DNA of 64,000 nt from Amycolatopsis tolypomycina (GTDB lineage Bacteria; Actinomycetota; Actinomycetes; Mycobacteriales; Pseudonocardiaceae): positions 1-64,000 of the forward strand of contig NZ_FNSO01000003.1 in NCBI RefSeq assembly GCF_900105945.1, in the 5' to 3' direction. Positions 63,183-64,000 of the stretch are shown one piece after another; positions within the stretch are counted from its first letter, which is position 1; the number at the start of each line of letters is the position of its first letter. The position numbers were made by a program, and so were the translations under genes. The notes under the pieces were generated by a model. The model searched no databases. It worked only from the letters and a program-made list of their open reading frames with translations, and was not told the origin of the DNA.

Positions 63183-64000
63183 GTGGAAATTTTGACGCTG
63201 ATGGGCGTGCTCGCCGGCTCGCTCGCGCTGACGGCGGTCGCACGGCGCTGGAACCTGTCCGCGCCGCTGCTGGTGGTGGTCGTCGCGCTCGGCGTCGCGC
63301 TGATCCCCGGGGTGCCGCGGCTGGAGCTCGAACCCGAGCTGATCCTCACCGTCGTGCTGCCGCCGCTGCTCTATTCGACGTCGCTCGAGAGCTCGCTGAC
63401 GCACTTCAAGACCAACCTGCGGCCGATCATCGCGCTCGGCGTGGTGCTGGTGGCGGTGACCGCGGTGGTCGTCGCCGTCGTCGTGCACCTGCTGCTGCCG
63501 GACGTGCCGTTCGCGTCGGCACTGGTCCTCGGCGCGGTCGTGGCGCCGCCGGACGCGGTGACGGCGGTGGCGATCGGGCGCAAGCTCGGCCTGCCGCGGC
63601 GGGTGATGGCCGTGCTGACCGGGGAAAGCCTGGTGAACGACGCCGCCGCGCTGACGCTCTACAAGGTCGCGCTCGCCGCGGTCGCGGGCACCGCGAGCTC
63701 GGCCGGGCACGGGTTCGCCGTGTTCGGCGTGGCGACCGTGCTCGGCATCGCGGTCGGCCTGGCGATCGGCGCCGTCGTGGTGCTGATCCGGCGGCTGCTC
63801 GACGACCCGCTGATGGAGTCGGCGTTCGGGATCATCGTGCCGTTCGCCGCGTACGTCACCGCCGAGCACCTGCACCCCTTCGGCGACGACTTCAGCGGGT
63901 CGGGCGTGCTCGCCGTCGTCGCGGCCGGCCTCTACCTCGGCCACCGTTCGCTGTACGCGTCACCGGCGACCCGCATGCAGGACAGATCGGTGTGGGCGTC
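63183..64000 (+). CDS. Na+/H+ antiporter, CPA1 family, N-terminal part
   Basis: The gene runs off the right edge of the window with at least 272 codons. From GTG 63183 it reads MEILTLMGVLAGSLALTAVA, followed by repeated membrane helices. The CPA1 ion-binding regions are seen: LVLGAVVAPPDAVTAVAIGR and VLTGESLVNDAAALTLYKVA, in which the ND pair binds the cation. It exchanges Na+ (or K+) for H+ across the cell membrane. It is divergent from the AAHS transporter gene with 139 bases between them. Confidence 0.88.
   Translation, partial: MEILTLMGVLAGSLALTAVARRWNLSAPLLVVVVALGVALIPGVPRLELEPELILTVVLPPLLYSTSLESSLTHFKTNLRPIIALGVVLVAVTAVVVAVVVHLLLPDVPFASALVLGAVVAPPDAVTAVAIGRKLGLPRRVMAVLTGESLVNDAAALTLYKVALAAVAGTASSAGHGFAVFGVATVLGIAVGLAIGAVVVLIRRLLDDPLMESAFGIIVPFAAYVTAEHLHPFGDDFSGSGVLAVVAAGLYLGHRSLYASPATRMQDRSVWA

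Overview
This window is very GC-rich, with GTG/TTG starts, Shine-Dalgarno-like leaders, no introns and dense gene packing. The gene content is that of a filamentous actinomycete: XRE/DUF397 pairs, DUF574-type methyltransferases, SigE-family sigma factor, DUF3558 lipoprotein, EspG/PPE-like type VII secretion accessory proteins, and a de novo purine cluster. An Amycolatopsis-like member of the Pseudonocardiaceae is the best guess. That placement is inference from gene content, not a computed phylogeny.

Backbone: eight purine genes all lie on the minus strand. In the direction of transcription they are purD (57.1 kb), purB (39.3), purC (31.8), purS-purQ (21.7-20.8), purL (16.6), purF (3.2) and purM (1.6). 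From memory, this is the order in Mycobacterium tuberculosis, here interleaved with unrelated genes on both strands. They supply most steps from PRPP to AICAR; purN, purE, purK and purH are not seen.

0-10 kb: a GNAT fragment, an arfB-like gene and purM, both broken by several apparent single-base indels, then purF. Next come a small unknown gene, a DUF397 gene, and an XRE regulator whose leader is interrupted by a complete IS982-family element. Divergent from it is a DUF574 methyltransferase, followed by a sterol-carrier-like gene and two tandem GH25 muramidases. 10-24 kb: a Pro/Gln-rich membrane protein, a pentapeptide-repeat membrane protein, a TetR/DUF418 divergent pair, purL, a strongly asymmetric heterodimeric ABC exporter, a PPOX protein, purQS and a GMC oxidoreductase. 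24-40 kb: an aldehyde dehydrogenase, an MFS/ArsR divergent pair with palindromes, an MBL-fold protein, an SDR/TetR pair, a DUF2334 protein, an FMN reductase, purC, a DUF62 SAM hydrolase overlapping a MOSC gene, a broken MBL gene, a polar amino acid ABC operon with three tandem binding proteins, and purB.

39-44 kb holds a galactonate catabolism cluster: dehydratase and SDR diverging from aldolase, lactonase and FadR-type regulator, around a 19-bp palindrome. 44-49 kb: a TetR, a sigma/anti-sigma-like pair, threonine aldolase, a HAD hydrolase, a second DUF574 methyltransferase, a small membrane protein and an aminotransferase. 49.6-55.7 kb is a type VII secretion accessory operon. Its lytic-transglycosylase protein is split by a 366-residue LAGLIDADG intein placed just after the catalytic glutamate motif. 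This is the most unusual object in the window. 55.8-64 kb: purD, about 950 bp of noncoding repetitive DNA with DnaA-box-like sites, a GDPD, a serine hydrolase, an APC permease, an AAHS-type MFS transporter and the start of a CPA1 antiporter.

Three gene ends that face each other (12.2, 20.7 and 23.5 kb) carry copies of a related repeat; two copies form a double hairpin. No tRNA, rRNA or CRISPR array was seen.
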